DNA of 6,497 nt from Quisquiliibacterium sp. (GTDB lineage: Bacteria; Pseudomonadota; Gammaproteobacteria; Burkholderiales; Burkholderiaceae_E): contig JALRBB010000265.1 in NCBI GenBank assembly GCA_023257915.1, positions 1 to 6,497 of the forward strand, given 5' to 3'. Below are positions 6,394 through 6,497 of the stretch, one piece after another (positions within the stretch are counted from its first letter, which is position 1; the number at the start of each line of letters is the position of its first letter). A program made the translations under genes and the position numbers. A model generated the notes under the pieces. The model made no database searches. It saw nothing but the letters and a program-made list of their open reading frames with translations, and was not told where the DNA came from.

Positions 6394-6497
6394 GACCGAG
6401 AGGAAACGTCAACTGTCCTGTCTGCTCAACAGCACGTAAGCTTGACAGCAAGCAATGCGTCACAAAGAAGGCGCATGAGGCAGGCGGCATGGCGAAT
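6394..6497. other. Right-edge region without an established gene; possible divergent start
   Basis: No reading frame here can be assigned with confidence. On the plus strand, ATG at 6489 has GAGG (6477-6480) eight bases upstream and could begin a divergent gene that leaves the window after three codons. TTGACA at 6442-6447 equals the sigma-70 -35 consensus, but 16-18 bases downstream there is only AAAGAAG, a poor -10. On the minus strand I see no good promoter for the hydroxylase. Two minus-strand frames are open from the window edge and stop at 6427-6429 and 6358-6360, so the end of an upstream minus-strand gene is also possible. Confidence 0.25.

Overview
The window is GC-rich (roughly 60-65 % by eye), densely coding chromosomal DNA. 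The protein types suggest a proteobacterium, most likely a betaproteobacterium such as a member of Rhodocyclales or Burkholderiales. They are a single-chain indolepyruvate:ferredoxin oxidoreductase, a stand-alone CinA-type molybdopterin-binding domain, an EI24/CysZ-type membrane protein and a sterol-desaturase-type hydroxylase. That placement rests on recalled family resemblance, not on a marker gene. No rRNA, tRNA, CRISPR array, insertion sequence or phage gene was seen.

Layout from the left. Bases 1-156 hold a plus-strand reading frame with an Ala-Pro repeat, probably the C-terminal tail of a gene cut by the window edge. A strong plus-strand intrinsic terminator follows at 222-250. Four genes then lie on the minus strand. 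In transcription order from the right they are: a di-iron membrane hydroxylase (6387 to 5710), an EI24-family membrane protein (5710 to 4970), a molybdopterin-binding-domain protein (4860 to 4042) and a 1191-residue fused indolepyruvate:ferredoxin oxidoreductase (3910 to 335). The left-edge gene and the oxidoreductase converge around the terminator. Bases 6394-6497 contain no gene I can establish and may be the control region between the minus-strand cluster and a divergent gene.

How the genes relate. The hydroxylase and EI24 genes overlap by one base (TGATG), so they are almost certainly co-transcribed and translationally coupled. Both are membrane proteins. The next two genes are colinear but separated by 109 and 131 bases and each has its own Shine-Dalgarno sequence, so their membership in one operon is possible but unproven. 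The oxidoreductase should convert aryl-pyruvates from aromatic amino acid transamination into aryl-acetyl-CoA while reducing ferredoxin. No transaminase, CoA ligase or ferredoxin gene is visible beside it.

Nothing here is convincingly a new system. The points most worth a second look are the short, Shine-Dalgarno-less N-terminus of the hydroxylase behind two in-frame stop codons, the unusual cysteine layout of the oxidoreductase, and the single-domain CinA-like protein with an altered binding motif.
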